Shown: positions 49,341 through 62,180 of the stretch, piece after piece
Layout of the letters: each line of letters begins with the position of its first letter
Position numbering within the stretch: the first letter of the stretch is position 1
NCBI RefSeq assembly: GCF_030052815.1
Contig: NW_026614695.1
Location: 4,316,831 to 4,380,830 of the forward strand
DNA from: Hevea brasiliensis
Lineage: Eukaryota; Streptophyta; Magnoliopsida; Malpighiales; Euphorbiaceae
DNA length: 64,000 bases
Direction: 5' to 3'
Made by a program: the position numbers and the translations under genes
Notes under the pieces: model-generated
What the model saw: the letters and a program-made list of their open reading frames with translations, nothing else
Database searches by the model: none
What the model was told of the DNA's origin: nothing

Positions 49341-51105
49341 ACCAAGCCCAGAAATTCCAATTACCAAGTCAAAATGATCACCAAATTTGGGTTACAAAAA
49401 CTGGCCGAATTGACTTTGACCTAAAAATGACCTAAACTTTGCAATATAAGTGCAACTTTACCAGCAATAGTAAAATGACCATAACTTAGTCCATAGAACT
49501 CCAAATGACATGAAATTAGTCCCAAAATTTCAATAAGATATAGATCTACAATATTGGTAATTTGACCAAAACCCAGAAATCATGGGAACTAGGTCAATTA
49601 ACTTGATTAATTTGGCACACTAAATCTGGAATTGGTATTGACCATTAAGTCCAGAAAATTCAAATAGGCATATCTCCCACAAGAAATCTCCCAATGTAAT
49701 GAGCCATACAAATTTGGAAAGCTAAGAAAGAGACATAAAACTTTATTTTAGACAACTTCCTCAAATTATAAATGTATAAGGTCAGAATTTAAGGTCAAAA
49801 CCATTGACCTAATTAAGGACCATGCCAATATAAGACCTTTGAGTCCAAGTTAACAATTTGGCTATAAATAATTCTAGAAGACTTGAAAAATTACAAGTAA
49901 AATTTCCTATTGACCCTAATACATAGGGCAGCAATACTTATGAAGAATGCTATACCTCAATGTGATTACAAACAGTCCAAATAAATTAGTAAAGTCAGAA
50001 CCGAAAATGCCTAATAAGGGAGTCAAAATTTAACTTTGACCTAGTTATAGTTAAATGACCATAACTTAAGTTATACAACTCCAAATGGAGTGATTAAAAA
50101 AGGAAATTAAAGAAGACACAATGAGAAACAATTTAATGAAGAGAAATCTGTTAAATCTACACTGTAGCTTGGTCCAATAGACAGTAAACATTGGCCATGA
50201 AATCTAAATAATTGTAATAAAATGCAATAAGCTTTGAAATGAAATTGGCAACATATATCAACATGTGAGGAATGAAAAATGGAACATATTAGTGACATTA
50301 AAACTAATTCACCTAGTGTGTATTAAAGGTTAACATTATAGGTTGACTAATGAAACGAATAGTATTAATAAAATTTAATTATTGAACCTTATTATTAGAA
50401 ACAATTTAAATAAGTACTGAAACACTTTAAATTGTGTGTTTCAGTTAGAAAAAACACTAGGAAGGGAAAAGACCCACTAAGTCAAGGCCAAGAGGTGACT
50501 CATCAGAGGTTTGTGCACAACTAGTTTTTAATTGATTTTGTTCTGAATATTTCATATTACTAAATGACGTATTTTCCTTATGTATTATGTTTATCAAGTA
50601 TTGGATTTAATTCAATGATTATAGAAATTGTTATAGTATGTATGAATTTAGCTTTGTGAAATGGTATTTGAACAAGTATTAAGTATTGTTGTGGATTGAA
50701 TAAATTGTGTTTTGGAAAATTTTGATGTTTTGAATTGTGATGGACAAATTGCATGGAAAAATATAAATTTATGTTTTGAATTGTGATGAGCATAAAAATT
50801 ATTGGATATTGAAATTGACTTTGAATCGAATTGTGTTGTGAATTGTGTTGTGATTTGTGCTCACAAAAAGGACAAAGAGATTTATGATATTATTTTATAT
50901 CTCACTATAGATTCTTGACTAGGTTATTACCCGTCTCTCTTATTTATTGAGGAGACAATGGAGTTAGCTTTGTTTTGATTATCATGGTACGTGCACAGAA
51001 TTAGATTCACCTCTTATTAGAGGTTAGATCTAAGTTTTTTTTTTTTTTTTGTTATGGCCCTTTCGGAAGTAACATTATTGTGATGTGTACTATGCACGAT
51101 GATTT

Positions 51106-51207
51106 GACCTCCCCGACCATAGGGAGTTAGAATCCGATTCGACCTCCCCGACCATAGGGAGTTAGAATCCGATTCGACCTCCCCGACCATAAGGAGTTAG
51201 AATCACC
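51106..51207. repeat. 35-bp tandem repeat, three units
   Basis: Units at 51106, 51141 and 51176 starting GACCTCCCCGACCATAGGGA. GC-rich island in an AT-rich LTR, in the region where LTR X has its GGCGTTACGTATCGCC repeats. Confidence 0.9.
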
Positions 51208-51557
51208 CCGGAGATGGCCTTTGCGGATTAGTCTTGCATAGTTAGTGAGATAAAGAATGGTTTTTGAAAGATAAAGGATGATTTTTGAATTGTAAAGAAA
51301 TTCGATTTCAAATGGAAGTTATGCATAATTGATTTTATTGGAATTAATCTTTATTTCCATAAATTGCTGGAATTACTTTAATTGTTCAGTTGTGATTTGA
51401 CAAATTGAAATTTTTGATCAAGGTTATTTTAACAAATGATTATATTATTGGCAACAATTATTTTGACCTTTGTAATTTTTATGAAGTACAAGATTTTCAA
51501 ATTATTTGTTATAATTTTGTCAACATATATATGGTATTATAGTTTAAATTATAGTTG

Positions 51558-51606
51558 TGCACCACTGAGTTCACTATTTAGCGACAGCTTTGCATGCTGT
51601 CGCAGG
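51558..51606 (+). promoter_or_regulatory. Double stem-loop block in LTR D
   Basis: GCACCACTGAG, a weak first stem, then GCGACAGC (51581-51588) pairing perfectly with GCTGTCGC (51596-51603), then AGGTG. Confidence 0.55.
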
Positions 51607-52482
51607 TGAAAAGAGCATAGAGCAATTGAGTAAGCTTCCTTGAAGACAGAGTCAGATCAGCTCCTAGTATATCATAGGTATACCCATGTACATAGGTTTT
51701 CATGAATGCATGAAAATATATGCATGTAAATTATTTGAGCAGTTGTATAAAAACTCTTGTAAAATATTTTGGTATGTAATTAAAAGCAAATTATTGTAAT
51801 ATAAATTGGAGATTTCATTTATCTGTATAGTTTTGTAATATTAATTTTTTAGTCTTGTAATCAATGAAATGTTTCTTTTATAATGAGATTGGTTTGAAAA
51901 TAAAATGATTTGATTATTGAGATTGAATTGTGAGATGAAATGAAGTTTATTGGAGTTGTATTTGAGAAAACATATTGGGAGTGTTTTCCTTTTCAGGTTT
52001 GAAGAACTGTTTTCTCAAAATACAGCCAGCACTCTGTCGAAATTTTGAAAAATTTTTATAACACCAGATTTTAATCAATGATTTAAATTTTATGAAAATT
52101 GATTTGATCCATGACCAAAATTTCACTTAAAGGCTTTTTAAGAAATATTCAACGTTCCCACCACTATTTAATTTCACGAAAATTATTTAAAATCCCTTGT
52201 AGTATATTTAATGGGTTACCGGTAGGTGAAGTACGGTAATTCATTAGGTTGACCACGGGATCATGTTACATCTTACGGAGGAGTAGGGTGTCACATGTTT
52301 AGTGGTATCAGAGTAATGGTTTTAAAGTAAATTTTGAATTGTGAAATTGAATTAATTTTGTCAGTAAATACAACTGCTAAAATATTTGATACATATAGTA
52401 CAGTTGCATCATAAATATGAATTAATGGAGAGAAATCTCCTTGTGTTGGTTGTACAGGAAATAGAAAATACTGTGAAAAGAT

Positions 52483-53070
52483 ATGGAAGAGAAGAATGAG
52501 ACAATAGAACAGTCTGTGACGGCGGAAGTACAAGGTGAAGCCCCAGCCCCTCAGAGAGTCGGAAGCTCGACTTTACCAAATTTGCACAAATTCTCGCACA
52601 AATGGCCCAGCAAATGGCCACTTTCTTTCAACAAATGGCTGATAATCTGTTAGCCTAAGCCCAAGTACCAACCCAACCCCCACAAGGGCAGCATGAAATA
52701 GAGAAGAGGGAGAGATCTATGAGTCAGAGTTCAAATAGTAAATTGGGAAAAAGGAAGAACACTGGAGAGCCTAGTGGTTATGGATCTGATAGAGGTGGAT
52801 CTTTAGGGTAGAGGCCACCAAGGTCCAGTCGTTGAACAACTAGAAGTTCATATCCTCCTCGCATCTGCAACTCTTGTGACAAACTACATGGGGGTATTTG
52901 TCATAAAGCCACTAGAGCCTGCTACAATTGTGGTGAATATGGACATTTCGCTAGAGATTATACTAGAGCACCTCGATCTGCTCTCTATAGTTCACAGACA
53001 GCCGGTCAGAGTCGAGATAGAAATAGAACTAGTACTCCTCACAACCATAACACAGTGAATCAACCCGAAT
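52483..53070 (+). pseudogene. Gag remnant of element D with zinc knuckle
   Basis: ATG at 52483 begins a gag-like N-terminus (MEEKNETIEQSV). After several stops and shifts a nucleocapsid region follows with CNSCDKLHGGIC and CYNCGEYGHFARDY (about 52867-52960). In the second knuckle the final cysteine is replaced by tyrosine. Confidence 0.7.
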
Positions 53071-54104
53071 ATACTAGCGCACTAGTCAGAGCGTCCACTA
53101 TGCACCAAGGAGAAAAAGCAGAAGCTTCCAATGTAGTTGCTGGTAAGTTCTTAATTTTTGAAAAAAAAAATAATTAGTTATTATTTGATCCCAGCACTAT
53201 TTAGTTGTATGTTAGTGTTAGAACTATATGTTCTATTGCTATTCTTTTACATGGGAATAAATTTTGATGTATTAGTGACTAGTCCTTTAGGATAAAAACT
53301 ACAATAACAAGTATGATTGACATTAATTTTGGAAGAGTTTGTCAGTGAAAATAATTGCTAGCATACAATAAATTGCGAAGCTAATTGGTGAGCCTATTTA
53401 ATGTAAGGCAAGAGGACCTAAAAGTAAGTTACAGTAATAGAATTACTCTAGATGAGGGCAAAGATGTTACAGTTAGTAATTGTTAATGGATATTGTAATC
53501 AGAATAAGTTTCGAATATTAGTGAATTCGAGAAGGATAAAATATAGGGAAGTTTGATGTATTGGAATGTATCATAGTAACTATGCAATGTTCTTGATATT
53601 TGTATTGTAAGCTGAAGATTACAGTACTGACTTGAGATTATTGTGTAGAGCTACGTACTACTCGATAGTACACCAAGATGAGAATAGTTGCCAACGACAT
53701 TTGTTTTAGTATAGTTATGCCAGGACAGAATTTTATTGCTAGAAATGAGTTTGGAAATCCTACTTAGGGATTTAAAAATTAAAAGTTAGAATATCGAAAG
53801 GTTATAGTTTAGTACAAAAGGAAGTAAGTTATAGAATATTGATAGATAAAAGAGTTGTGGAAGTGAAAATTTGAATAGCTGGTTCAAATGTAATAAAGAA
53901 ATGTTACGAATATTAGTAAAAGGGTTGGCTAGAATGGTTAGAGGTTCAAATCAGAGTAATACCGAAATATAGTGGATTTCTTAGGGGTGATAAGCGATAC
54001 TAAATTTTAACTCGACAGTCAAGTCAAGGAATTGAGTCAAGGAGGAAGATAAGACTAAGGAATGAAATAATTAAAGTTAAGTTGTGGAATGGAAAGAGAA
54101 GTAA

Positions 54105-54230
54105 ATAGGAAAGTAAGTATGAGAATTGGTCAGAACATAACCTAGAGGGTGTTGTTTCTCTACTCCAAGATGATGCGTGTCAATGGTAGGACATAGTATC
54201 CAATGAGGTGCAGTTAGAGCAGTGACGATT
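54105..54230 (+). pseudogene. Displaced gag capsid fragment in D
   Basis: A fragment reading VVSLLQDDACQW, a stop codon, then a degenerate continuation, clearly related to the capsid region at 43018-43070 and 59125-59180. It lies downstream of the zinc knuckle and close to the 3' LTR, out of normal gag order. Confidence 0.65.
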
Positions 54231-54427
54231 GAGATTTCACAAAAGGCTATTTCTGAGATGGTCAAAAGGCTCGAAGTCAGGGTGACACAACGAGTGTATT
54301 CCATGAAGGCTGGAGAGGAGCCGAACCTAGATATTGATGAAACAACCCAAAGAATTGGAGAAGCAAGAAAGTAAAAGATACATCAGGTAAATTTTGAAAT
54401 AAAATTTTTATTTAGAGTGGAAGAATT

Positions 54428-55394
54428 GTAACGCCTTCACTTTACGTAGTCTGTACATTCGACTACTCTGGTGACCTAATGTCAGTTCGGACAAATCAAG
54501 ATGTCTGGAACTACACTTCAGTGATAATAAACAAGCATAAAATGATGAAATAAATAAAAAGAAAATACGAGAAAAATAAAAGAGAGAAAGTGAAACTAAG
54601 TTAAACGAGCCGACACCGAAGCGATGGGTGACCGCACTGGGAAGTTACGGCGCAGACAATAGCTGACCCCGGGATCGCGGGAAACCCTCGGAATTAAGTT
54701 TCGAGACATAATTAAAGACTTATTGAAGTATAATTGACATTAGAAATGTCAAAGAAAATTAAAGAATTAGTACAAAGAAAAATGAAAAATTCAAAAAACC
54801 GATAAAAATCGATGTTATCAAAAAATGGGAAATACAACCCGAAGAGAGGCATTTTTGGTCATTTGACACTTAGAGTTGACTTTTGACCTCAATGTCCATT
54901 AATAATAAGTGGTATTACATTTTAAAAATGCCATAAAAATAAGAAATTGGGTATATAATATAAATAGTGAAAGACTAGTAGCAAAATTGCAATTAAAGGG
55001 ACTTGGATTAATTTTATCATTTAATTATCAATTAGTGCTCTACTAACCATGAATTATGGGATCTATATAAAGTGAAGTGGACAGAATTTCAGTCCATCTT
55101 CAACCTCCCATACACCTAGCCGAATACATCCACCATTAAACCTCCATGGCCGAAGCTTGATCAACCTTCATGCACTCCATTTCTAGCCACCTTTCACACT
55201 AATTTCCTTCATTAATCTTTGCCTACTGAACTTGGGGAAGCTATAGGGAGTAAGAAAAGAGAGTTTTGGTGAAGATTTAGGAAAGCCCAAAAGAGGTAAG
55301 TGTCCATTTCTTCTTCCTTTCTTTAGTAAACTTGATTATTAGGTTGAGGTGAGTTGAATGGTGAAGAGAATTGAAGGATTTGTTGAGTTATTGA
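54428..55394 (+). mobile_element. 3' LTR of element D, first part
   Basis: Starts TGTAACGCC after the purine tract, matches 14522-13560 (minus). Cut at ATTGA (55390-55394) by insertion of element C; the remainder is outside the window. Confidence 0.85.
55063..55072 (+). promoter_or_regulatory. TATA box in the D 3' LTR
   Basis: CTATATAAAG in U3-like context, same as 13880-13889 (minus). Confidence 0.5.
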
Positions 55395-56023
55395 TGTAAC
55401 ACCCTCACTGTAGCATTTATGTATATTCTACTATTTCGATGACCAGTGTCGGTCTGGACAGTTAGAACGTCTGGAAAAATATTTAAACTAAAGTGAGGAA
55501 CCATAATTAACTCAAATATTAATAAGAAAAATTTAGGAAAAATTTTAAAAATAAAATACAACCAAGTTAAATGAGTTGGTGCCCTAGCGATGGGTAACCC
55601 GGTGGGAAGTTGCGGTTCTCAAAACTAGAAGCCCTAAACCCAGGAGATAATTCATAAAATAATTTTTAAGATTCCAGAGAAGAGTCATTGAGGTTTCTAT
55701 GGCATTAGAATGCAAAGAAAATGCTTAGAAAAATTTTTCAATCGGTACAGACAATTTTAGTCTATTAAGCCAAACGGAGGGCATTTTGATCATTTCGTCT
55801 TCAGAGATAATTTTTGGCTGACTTGTCCAGTTAAGTAAATAATTATGATGACATAAAATGTGAATAAATATTGCTAAAAATTAAATTGAAAATGAGAAGA
55901 GAGGAAAAGAAAAGAAAATGAAATAAAATACCAATTATGACATAATTATAATGTCATTTAAAAAATTTCCACCAATCACATTTAATCACCACTTTATTAA
56001 GTAATAAAAGAGGATAACTGAGA

Positions 56024-56061
<38 letters not shown>

Positions 56062-58656
56062 AAAACACAATCTGCTTCTTCCCCACCAAAACCAACCGAA
56101 ACCCTCTCCCTACCCATTCCTCCATGGAAGCTTGAGCAAACTCCAAATCCCACCTCATTTCACCCTAAAACCATTAATTTGCTTCACTAAAAATTGATCT
56201 TGCATCTTGAACAACCTCTAGCCAACAAAAAGAAGAAGGAAAAAGGAAGTTTTTGAGACTTGGAAGAGTTAGCAATTGAAGTTAGTGCCCAATCTCCTAC
56301 CTCTTTTACTGAAGCCATGTTTAATGCCTTAAAATAAGTGGAAAGTGTAAGAAAACAAAATAAAATTTGTGTGTGTGCATCCCTATAATTTCAGCAGTTT
56401 AGGGATGGTTAGGGTTGATGAATTTACTTGAAGCAAAGTGGTTTATGAGCTGCCCTTGGTATGAGATGATTGATTGAACATGTAAGAGTAAGTGAAATGC
56501 AAGTGTAATGCATAAATGGAACTTGAAAATTAGTGTAATGCATAAATGGAACTTGAAAATTTGGACACTTGAACAACATTAGGGTTTGCTCATGTAATGG
56601 TATATTAACATTGTAATGGTCAATTAGTGACCATTTGAATGTGTGTGAGGAGGAATTGAAGTGAGTAAGGATAATGGAGTTGAGCTTAGGCGTGCTGCCC
56701 TTGGTGACCTGCAGGACTGGGTATGAGTCTAGCAGGTTTGGGTAGCTATAAATGGAGTTGTATAGGTTCAATTGGTGCAAGAATAATTGGACATGAAACT
56801 AGACACATAATGGTACAACTTTGGTGAAGAAACCCTGCCTAGAAAACCAAATCAAGTTGACCTAAAAATTACCCTAATCCAGGTGACTTACATTTTGCCT
56901 GGGTAAAATGACTAAATAAATAGTGTTCATTCATTTAGTCATAACTCAGTGTAGAAAGGTCCAATTGAACTGAATTTTTGCCAGTAGAAAGCTGAGACAT
57001 AGCCCTACAACTTTCGAAAACAAATCCAAATTTTGAACATAACATATCCAAAAACTGACCTGCAGTCAGTGTACAAAAAGGGTAGAATTGATTCTGCCTA
57101 GAAAAATCTAGAAAATTACAATCTGGCCAGTTATGGTGTTTAGGCCATAACTTGAGCTACAAAACTCCAAATAGAGTGATTCAAAAAAAGATATGTAACT
57201 AGACAAAATAAGAAACAACTATCATGAAGAGAATTTTATTAAATTCCTACTGTACAAAATGACCAATAAAACAGTAAACTTAGTGCTTGAAATTTGAAAA
57301 TTGTGAATAACCAACACTAAGCTTTGAAATGGTATTGGCAACCAATACCAATAACTTTAGAATGCAAAATGTGGTATGTTGGGGATATTAGAACCAATGT
57401 ACCTATTGTCTATGAAAAAGTCAATATTTTAGTTGACTAATGAAATGAATAGTAATGATTAAACTTCAATTTCAATAATTGTAAAATTTAAAAGTGTAAC
57501 ATGCCCTAGTACACCTAGTAATATTGGTTTGGATAGGTTGGTATGCCAATAGGGTTCAGTTAGCACTACTGCACATGGCATTATGCCATTATGTGATTTT
57601 ATAGCTTTTAGCCATTCTGATATTATGATGATACTTGGCCTTGTGCCTAATGTTTATTATAGCTTATCAGCTGTTCTGTTGCACACCAGGAGATACATAT
57701 GTGACCGATGGTGTGACGGCCCGAGGTTCTTGATACCCAGTGCCAGTTTACCCATTTATCCAGTCCAGTCATCCAGTATAGGTTAATTGGGTAACCAAAA
57801 ATGAAAGTTAACAAATTTTATGAAATAATGAATATAACAAGTACCAAATAAGTAAGACTACAAATAATTATTAAAAATTTATCTGCATGAGACATCAATA
57901 CATTCACTACATATTTATTTCCTTTTAGTTCTTTTTATGTTATTATTGGCACCACTAAGCATTATTGCTTAGCGTGTCGTTTTTTGCCACGCGTAGGTTC
58001 TGAAGAGACAGACAGAGAGCCCAGCAGACCACAGACTGGGTGAGGTCACAGATCTGCCTAGAGTTGGAGTCACCTCTCATCTACAGTGCATCAGTGGTAG
58101 GAACTTTAGGTCCCTTTTGAAATTATGTTTTTGCATTTTGTAATAAGTAGTAGTTTGTAATTTATAAATTATGAACTCATGTAAATAGTAATTTTATGTA
58201 ATCATTTGTTGGTGTACATATTTTGTAAAATTTTGTTAAGTAATGTAATTTGAGAATATCCACATAAAATTAAAGTTGATTTTGAACTTGAACGAAATTG
58301 TGGATTCATGTTGATAACTTAAGGTGATTGCTAATGTTGAGACCATGTTAATAGTTATTGGAGTTTGAGAATGATTAAAAATGATTATTAGAAGTGTTTT
58401 TCACAAGTTTCGAAGAACTCTTTTCTCCATTTTTAGCCGGTACTCTGCCGGATTTTCTATAAAATTTTCGAAACCTCAAATGAATTTATAATTTCTATAA
58501 ATGACTTAAATGAGTTAAATTTCACCAATTGCACTTTATAACTATGAAGAAACAAATTAAGGAAGAATAAAGATAATTGAGATAAAATATGGTGTTTTGG
58601 TATACTGTGTGACATATCTTATTCGGCTATACTGTAGACGGGTAAGGGGTGTCACA
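55395..58656 (+). mobile_element. 5' LTR of gypsy element C
   Basis: 3262 bp, TGTAACACCC to GGTGTCACA. Related to LTR A in its first part and to the chromovirus LTR in its last part. An uninterrupted run of 36 A lies at 56025-56060. Stem-loop block at 57951-57995. No coding content. Confidence 0.87.
57951..57995 (+). promoter_or_regulatory. Double stem-loop in LTR C
   Basis: CTAAGCA (57955-57961) with TGCTTAG (57966-57972); GCGTG (57972-57976) with CACGC (57988-57992); then GTAGGTTCTG. Confidence 0.6.
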
Positions 58657-58661
58657 TTTAG

Positions 58662-58673
58662 TTGTATCAGAGC
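58662..58673 (+). promoter_or_regulatory. Primer-binding site of element C, one mismatch
   Basis: TTGTATCAGAGC: initiator tRNA-Met site with one substitution, 5 bp after the LTR. Confidence 0.75.
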
Positions 58674-58783
58674 ACGGTTTAGGCATTTCTGGGCTTAGAT
58701 CGAGTCCATACCATGCATTGCATTTGTAAGAGTCAAGGTGACACTAATGCAGATATGTTTGTCTTTGTTATTCTGAATAGGAT

Positions 58784-59807
58784 ATGGACCCCACATCTCA
58801 GAGGCCAGTTGAGGAGGAAGTGGAGAGTCATGCTCCACCTGCAGCAGCTGAGACTGGGGGTAGGGGAGAACCAGCTCCAGCAGAGCCTACTCAGCCTCCA
58901 CAGGCCATGTTCCAGCAAATGGCTAAGTTTTTTAGATAAATGGCTGGGGTAATGCCACCACCACCACCTCCACAGCAGAAATCACATCTGGAAAGATTAA
59001 GAAAATTTGGAGCAGTGGATTTCTTTGGGAAGAGAGAAGATGATTCTGTTGCAGCCGAAAATTGGTTGAACAGAACAGGAAGGGTTTTAAAACAACTCCA
59101 TTACACTTCAGAGCAAAACTTAAAAGCTGCTGTATCTCTGCTGCAAGATGATGCCTGCCAATGGTGGGATACAGTGTCTAGTGAAGTGCAGCCAAAACTA
59201 ATAACCTGGGACTTCTTCCTCTCAGAGTTCAAAAAGAAGTATGTGGGTAGTGTATACCTAAAAGAGAGAAGAAGAGAATTCATTAACCTGAGGCAGAGAC
59301 AGCTGACAGTGGCGAGTATAAAAAAGAATTTGTCAGACTAAGTCGCTATGGAAGGGAGATAGTCCCTAATGAGGTCGAGAGGTGTAAAAGTTTTGAAGAG
59401 GGATTAAATGACAACATGAAGATCATGATTACTGCCTTGGGAATCACAAACTTCACCAAGTTAGTGGAAGCTACATTAAAAGTTGAGAAAGTTAGAATAA
59501 GTGAGTAGACTAGAAGAGAGAGACAGTAGAAGAGGGGCCCGGGTCAGTCTAGCTCATCTCTTACACCAGGAAAGAAGTTCAAAGGTCAACCTGCATAGAG
59601 TTCAGGACAACCTCAAGGTCAGGGTCAGTCCCAAGGGCCAAGGCCACAGTTCACCCCTAAGAGAGGTCAATCCACACCATTAGTGGGCAGCTCTCCAGGG
59701 ACGGGGTTCAGGGGACTAGCCCCAGCATCTTCTGCATGTCTGTATCACCTGAAGTGGCATAAGGGGGAGTGTTGGAGAGTGACGGGTGCCTACCTAAGGT
59801 GTGGGTT
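58784..59807 (+). pseudogene. Gag of element C, broken and cut by a copia insertion
   Basis: Same gag family as 42660-43780. ATG at 58784; in-frame TAA at 58937-58939 where a glutamine codon is expected. The capsid region (FGAVDFFGKREDD, LLQDDACQWWD, EFKKKYVG) is open to about 59315, where a one-base loss shifts the frame. Stops follow at about 59506 and 59527. The first zinc cluster has lost its second cysteine. The second knuckle is cut after LRCG by the copia LTR at 59808, with TGGGT (59803-59807) as the left copy of the target duplication. Confidence 0.87.
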
Positions 59808-61912
59808 GTTAGTAGTATGCCCTAGAGCATATAATTTAGTATGTATCTTGTACATATTTTTATTAATAAAAGGCATTTCCACTTTTCCGTTTACATAATA
59901 TATTTATGTGTAATAGAAAAGGTCCATTGATATTTTGTTAGAAATATTATTCTTAAGTTGTTAAGAATATGAGTGACAATATTTCTAGCACGAAGTATCA
60001 TAAATAGGTTCACAATCGAGGATACTTCATAATAAGGACATGACTTATCCAGAAAGATTGTATTCATGTTTGTTCCCAAGTTATTTATATGAGATATAAA
60101 TAAGATGGAATGGTGAGTCTCATGCCATATAACAAACATGATAGGCACTTATAAATGATAAGTAGGCCGAACCAGTGACACTTATGACAAGCACATGGAG
60201 TTTACTCTTGTCAATGTTTTGTCATAAATCATATCAGTGCATATAATCTTTAGACCTGAGATAGCACAGTTATCTTATATATAGGTAGTTTGAGTTTGAT
60301 ACTGCTTTCATACTTATACTGTGTATGGGTATATGGGCATGTGTTGGCTCCTACTAGTTATATATGGAGGTAGGTGTTGATCAAGATGGAATCTGTTCTT
60401 CTAAGTAAATATAGATAAAATCCTATGTTCATTTAATTGTTCTTGATGTTTCAAGTTCCTGGCCAGGACAGATAGATTTATTCAGAAAAGAGTTTTTTAT
60501 GAGAAAATCTTTTTAATCAAGAACTGGAATTAAAAGAGAACATAATATTCATAGCAAATGGAGTTTGACATAAACCATGACTTCAGCTTGAGTTGGGATT
60601 TTGTAACAGAGAGATTCTAGTGCATGGTAACATATGATTATAGGTCCATTTAAGGTAAACCTTATTACTAATTGGGTGGCCATGGCATGCTATGCTAGGT
60701 GTTAACCATGGTCTATGAGGTTCATAAAATGATTTAGAGAAATCATTTATGGTAAGAAAGAGTTCTGATGATATTAAGAGTTGATATCATGTCTCATTGC
60801 CAATTAGTGATGAGCCTAGTAAGTCACACACATACACAAGTTATCACCTAATTAAATATGATATAATTAATTAATTAAAGAGTTTAATTGATTAATTAAA
60901 TAGATTTGGTTTGCAATTAGTTTGCAAAGTCCCTAGCATGACTTGAAACCAAATCTAGATTATTGGATGTATAATATAAGTTAAATTTATATTTAAAGTG
61001 TTTAAATATGAATTTAATTAATGAGAAATTAATTAATAGAGATTAATTAATTAATTTATATTTGATATAAATTAATTAGAAGAAGAAAAATAATTATTTT
61101 GGGTTGAGAACTCAAAATTAAGACACAGGGGCATTTTGGTCATTTTACGGTGTGACACGTGGCACCATGAGATGGTGACACATGGCATAACACATAAGCT
61201 TGCCAAATGTTTTTAATCATATAAGATGATTAAAAACAAGATTACATATAGGTTTGACACTTGGCATAATGTGATTGGGTCACTTAAACCTAGAGCTAAT
61301 CAAAGGGTGACATGTGGCAAGGGTTTAATGTGTTAACCTAGCTATTTAAGTGTTGTTATGAGAAAATAAAATACAACCAGCAGCCACACTCCTTGGTCAC
61401 GCCATTTTGCAGCCCTCCCTCTATTCTTCTTCATCTCTCATCAATTCAAAGAGATTAGCCATCAATCTCTTGAATTAAGAACACTAGAAATTGTTTCTAG
61501 TGTCCTGTTTACATATCTAATCTCTTAAAAGGCAGAACTTGAATTTCTAATTAATAGAAAAGGCTTTAGAAGCTGTTCAAGGGCTGCCATAGGTGTTCTT
61601 GGTGTGGACAAGCTAGAGGGACAACATCTGGTGTCCTGAAGACGAATCTCAAAGGCGCAGACACGCTGCAGTGCATCAAGAGGTTAGTGTAATCGTTCTT
61701 GATTTAATCTAGGGTTCTAAAATTAATCTGATTAATTTTAAAATCTTAAATGGCAAATACAGATCTAAAAACATATTAAAAGAGTTTTAATATGTTGTTT
61801 ATCATTGAAATCAAATAGATAAAAATAAATCTTGTATGATGCATGTGACCCTAGGTAAAAATTTTTGAATTCAATGGTATAAACTTGTGTTTTTCACGCT
61901 TCTGTTCCTTCA
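59808..61912 (+). mobile_element. 5' LTR of a Ty1/copia element
   Basis: 2105 bp from TGTTAGTAGTATGCCC to TTCCTTCA, followed by a primer-binding site. It differs in sequence style from the gypsy LTRs (no TGTAACACCC start). A promoter-like region lies at 61154-61350. The interior and right LTR run past the window. No coding content. Confidence 0.85.
61154..61350 (+). promoter_or_regulatory. Repeated G-box-like motifs and TATA-like box in copia LTR
   Basis: Four copies of GACAYNTGGCA at 61154-61164 (GACACGTGGCA), 61177-61187, 61256-61266 and 61309-61319, followed by CTATTTAAG at 61342-61350. The first copy is a perfect ACGT-core G-box/ABRE-type element. Arrangement upstream of a TATA-like box suggests a U3 promoter; activity is inferred. 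Confidence 0.5.
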
Positions 61913-61914
61913 AT

Positions 61915-61928
61915 TGGTATCAGTGCCA
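61915..61928 (+). promoter_or_regulatory. Primer-binding site of the copia element
   Basis: TGGTATCAGTGCCA, a copia-type variant of the initiator tRNA-Met site, 2 bp after the LTR. Confidence 0.75.
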
Positions 61929-62180
61929 CTATATTTGCCATTTAGATTGTTGATTATATGATTTAATTGTGCGATTTGATCATGAGATGATTGATCCATT
62001 GCTGGTTGGATCAAGAGGTGTGGCGGCATGCTTGATGAACTCCAACATGGTGCGCATGGCTTTGGAAGATCATGGTGCGCATGGTTGTTATTAAATTCTG
62101 CAATTGTTGCATGATGAAAGGTTCATCATATGACTAATTAAAATGTTTAATTAGGATTTTTAATCACACAATTAAATTAT

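Larger units (their letters stand above)
49341..52295 (+). mobile_element. 5' LTR of element D, second part
   Basis: Begins ACCAAGCCCAGAA, the exact continuation of the minus-strand segment ending at 12552, and ends GTGTCACA at 52295 with a primer-binding site 8 bp on. Homologous to X (37868-40104, minus). Contains a 35-bp tandem repeat (51106-51207) and the stem-loop block (51558-51606). No coding content. Confidence 0.82.
52296..54427 (+). mobile_element. Interior of element D (non-autonomous)
   Basis: 2.13 kb between the D LTRs. Primer-binding site TGGTATCAGAG at 52303-52313, gag remnants, and a purine tract TTAGAGTGGAAGAAT just before 54428. No reverse transcriptase or integrase motif found in any frame. 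Between 53160 and 54100 only decayed AT-rich sequence is seen. Confidence 0.78.
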
